Source: UBA6136 sp044237765 (GTDB lineage: Bacteria > Pseudomonadota > Gammaproteobacteria > Methylococcales > Methylococcaceae). From it: 26,646 nt of DNA. The stretch is taken from positions 1 through 26,646 of the forward strand of contig JBIIEQ010000048.1 in NCBI GenBank assembly GCA_044237765.1. The letters run 5' to 3'. The translations under genes and the position numbers were made by a program. Below, in pieces: positions 24,770 to 26,646 of this stretch; the first letter of the stretch is position 1; the number at the start of each line of letters is the position of its first letter. The notes beneath the pieces are model-generated. The model saw only the letters and a list, made by a program, of their open reading frames with translations. It was not told the DNA's origin and did not search any database.

Positions 24770-26554
24770 ATGCAAGCCACAGATAAAGAAAACCCCCGCC
24801 CCGCAGACCACGGGACGAGGGCAAATTCCAATACCAACCATGCCGATTTTACCACCGACGAAATTTTAGATGCCATCGGCTTTATTCCTTCCGACGACCG
24901 GGATATTTGGGTCCGGGTAGGTATGGCGGTCAAATCCGCGCTGGGTGAAGACGGTTTCGGCTATTGGGATGACTGGGCTTCTTTCTCGCCTAGCTACAGC
25001 AAAACCGACGCAAAGGATGTTTGGAAGTCAATCTCCCCGGATGGCGGCATCACCATCAAGACGCTGTTCTGCATCGCCAAGGAATATGGATATCAACCCG
25101 CTCGTGATGACCACCAGGGACCGAAAACGCCTGATTCCGTATGGAATGAAGCCACCGAAACGGGAGCCAATGAACACCCTTACCTGGTGCGCAAGGGGGT
25201 CAAGCCTCATGGTGCCCGGATCAGCGGCAAGAGCCTGCTGATTCCGGTCCGTGACCTTGAGGGTGACTTGCTGTCGCTCCAGCGTGTTTTCCAACAGGAC
25301 GGAGAGTGGCTCAAGCGGTTCTCTAAGGGGGCCAAGCTGGGCGCTGGGTGCCATGTCATTGGCGATCTGAGCGCCGACACCATTATTTTGGTGGAGGGCT
25401 TCGCCACCGGCGCTTCGATCCATGAAGTCACCGGCTACACGATTGTTATGGCCTTTGATTGTGGACGCCTTTCCACGGTCGGCCAGGCAGTCAGGGCGAA
25501 GTACCCGAAAACGAAGATCATCATTGCTGCCGACAGCGATCTGCATCTGCCAAAAAATCCTGGCAAGACCAAGGCTGAGAAAGCCGCCAAGGAAATTGAT
25601 GCAGCGGTAGTTCTGCCTGCGTTCAAGGATGGCTCCGGAGGGGACTTCAACGATCTGATGCTGAAGGACGGGGCTGAGGTAGTCCGCAAGCAGATAATCG
25701 CGGGCATGCGCGATGCAAAAAAGAGCATCCAGGGCCCGACTGTAAATCTGACCTGCGGCTCAGACATTCAACCGGAGCCAATCCGTTGGCTTTGGCACGG
25801 ATGGCTGGCAGCTGGCAAGTTTCAAGTCCTTGCGGGACCTCCTGGCACCGGTAAAACGACAATCGCCAATGCCATCTCCGCAACCTTGTCATGCGGGGGG
25901 CTTTGGCCGGATGGCACTCAGGCAATGGCGGGCAATGTCCTGATCTGGAGCGGAGAGGACGATCCGCGCGACACCCTGGTGCCCCGCTTGCTTGCTTGCG
26001 GAGCGGATATATCCCGCATCTTCTTCGTCAGTGGCGTGACTGAAGGCGAGGATTCCATCACGTTCGACCCGGCCATTCATGCCGATCTGCTGGAGGCTGA
26101 AGCTTTGAAAATCGGCGGTGTTCGCCTGCTGATTGTGGACCCCATTGTGTCCGCTATCGCCGGCGACTCTCACAAAAATGCCGAAGTCCGACGAGGGTTA
26201 CAGCCCTTGGTGACACTGGCAGAACGGCTGGATTGTGCGGTGCTGGGCATAAGCCATTTCAGCAAAGGCACATCAGGCCGTGATCCGGTTGAGCGTGTCA
26301 CCGGTTCCATTGCCTTTGGTGCCCTGGCCCGACTGGTATTTGCAGCCGCGAAGATGCCCGACAACGATCAGCAAGGCGGAAGCCGTATTTTCGTCCGGTC
26401 CAAATCAAACATCGGACCAGATGATGGCGGGTTCCGCTATGACCTGGAGCAGATCGAACTGGAAAATTATCCGGGTGTATTTGCTTCGAAGCTTCTTTGG
26501 GGCGATGTCGTCGAGGGCAAGAGTTATGCTCAAAAGTTGTGGATGAGCAGCTGA
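24770..26554 (+). CDS. Replication primase/helicase protein (PriCT-Toprim-AAA_25), C-terminus replaced by insertion
   Basis: 594 residues from ATG 24770, chosen because GTGGAG lies 8-9 bases upstream; ATG 24746 is an alternative. Domains in order: PriCT_2-like (about 20-100, ILDAIGFIPSDDRDIWVRVG), Toprim (about 190-300, IILVEGFATG and AADSDLH), and a RepA-like AAA_25 ATPase (about 330-560) with Walker A GPPGTGKTT at 356-364, Walker B LLIVDP and sensor ISHFSKGTSG. It would drive the element's autonomous replication. From about residue 584 the sequence (SYAQKLWMSS) comes from the inserted 126-bp element end, replacing the native C-terminus. In relatives the chain continues with a helix after VVEG. 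The remaining ATPase core is complete, but function is uncertain. Confidence 0.9.
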   Translation: MQATDKENPRPADHGTRANSNTNHADFTTDEILDAIGFIPSDDRDIWVRVGMAVKSALGEDGFGYWDDWASFSPSYSKTDAKDVWKSISPDGGITIKTLFCIAKEYGYQPARDDHQGPKTPDSVWNEATETGANEHPYLVRKGVKPHGARISGKSLLIPVRDLEGDLLSLQRVFQQDGEWLKRFSKGAKLGAGCHVIGDLSADTIILVEGFATGASIHEVTGYTIVMAFDCGRLSTVGQAVRAKYPKTKIIIAADSDLHLPKNPGKTKAEKAAKEIDAAVVLPAFKDGSGGDFNDLMLKDGAEVVRKQIIAGMRDAKKSIQGPTVNLTCGSDIQPEPIRWLWHGWLAAGKFQVLAGPPGTGKTTIANAISATLSCGGLWPDGTQAMAGNVLIWSGEDDPRDTLVPRLLACGADISRIFFVSGVTEGEDSITFDPAIHADLLEAEALKIGGVRLLIVDPIVSAIAGDSHKNAEVRRGLQPLVTLAERLDCAVLGISHFSKGTSGRDPVERVTGSIAFGALARLVFAAAKMPDNDQQGGSRIFVRSKSNIGPDDGGFRYDLEQIELENYPGVFASKLLWGDVVEGKSYAQKLWMSS

Positions 26555-26646
26555 TGGAGGCGGCGTATTCTTGATGGTCTTCAAGGTCATCAATGCCTAC
26601 GAGAGGAGTGAATACGCCGTGAGTAAAGATAAGATGACTCGGTTAA
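26521..26646. repeat. Right copy of 126-bp inverted terminal sequence (mobile-element end)
   Basis: Reverse complement of 1-126 with a single difference at 26634. It starts inside the primase coding sequence, supplying its last ten residues and stop. Read inward from the junction it begins GAGTTATGCTCAAAAGTTGT. A GTG at 26619 after GAGAGGAG may open the element's own ORF (VSKDKMTRL) that runs off the window. The single base difference changes Met to Val in that frame, so the copies have diverged slightly or one has a sequencing error. Confidence 0.8.
26562..26618 (+). other. Fold-back structure at the element's putative ORF start
   Basis: GGCGTATTC (26562-26570) pairs with GAATACGCC (26610-26618), enclosing TTGATG (26571-26576) and CATCAA (26588-26593). 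The distal arm ends one base before the GTG at 26619 and lies just after the GAGAGGAG site. The same structure is at 29-85 in the left copy. Confidence 0.65.

Overview
The window looks like a draft-genome contig from a gammaproteobacterium of moderate GC. The evidence is the cluster gpsA-secB-rhodanese diverging from gpmI-envC-ctpA, which matches enterobacterial and pseudomonad gene order, plus an exosortase-type IPTL-CTERM surface protein, an NhaD-type Na+/H+ antiporter and a siroheme sulfite reductase paired with a DUF934 protein. A halotolerant, sulfur-metabolising lineage fits but is not proven; no species is assigned.

Layout. (1) 1-126 is the end of a mobile element. It recurs in inverted orientation at 26521-26646 with one difference. 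At the left it abuts a decayed IS256-type transposase fragment (127 to about 240); at the right it cuts a primase/ATPase gene. (2) 299-4582 (-) is a 1427-residue secreted mosaic protein: NHL propeller, fibronectin III, IPT-like, thrombospondin-1-like and Ig-like domains, then an IPTL-CTERM anchor. It is followed by a strong UUCG-loop terminator. (3) 4583-5280 has no convincing gene. (4) 5281-6492 (-) is a dead IS3-family element. (5) 6592-8966 (-) encodes GpsA, SecB, a membrane rhodanese and an ArsR-family regulator with a BigR/SqrR-like cysteine pair. (6) 9144-13296 (+) encodes GpmI, EnvC and a CtpA protease. (7) 13368-17833 (-) encodes an Lnb/DUF4105-like periplasmic protein, a Ser-rich lipoprotein, a DUF934 protein and the CysI-type sulfite reductase. 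(8) 18108-19475 (+) is nhaD, ending in a clear terminator.

(9) From about 19550 to the right edge lies an integrative, P4-satellite-like element. In order it has CCGGGTA repeats beside a tyrosine integrase, an antisense pair coding for an XRE-ImmA/IrrE metallopeptidase and a PIN-like protein, a structured C4/ash-type RNA leader with an attenuator, three overlapping small genes, an AlpA-type regulator, and a PriCT-Toprim-AAA replication protein. The primase loses its C-terminus at the right-hand insertion.

Most novel candidates: the ImmA/IrrE + PIN-like cargo pair in the satellite-like element, the leader with competing hairpins at 22916-23081, and the ArsR-rhodanese pair occupying the usual glutaredoxin position. 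Functions are inferred from sequence motifs read by eye; no database search was run.
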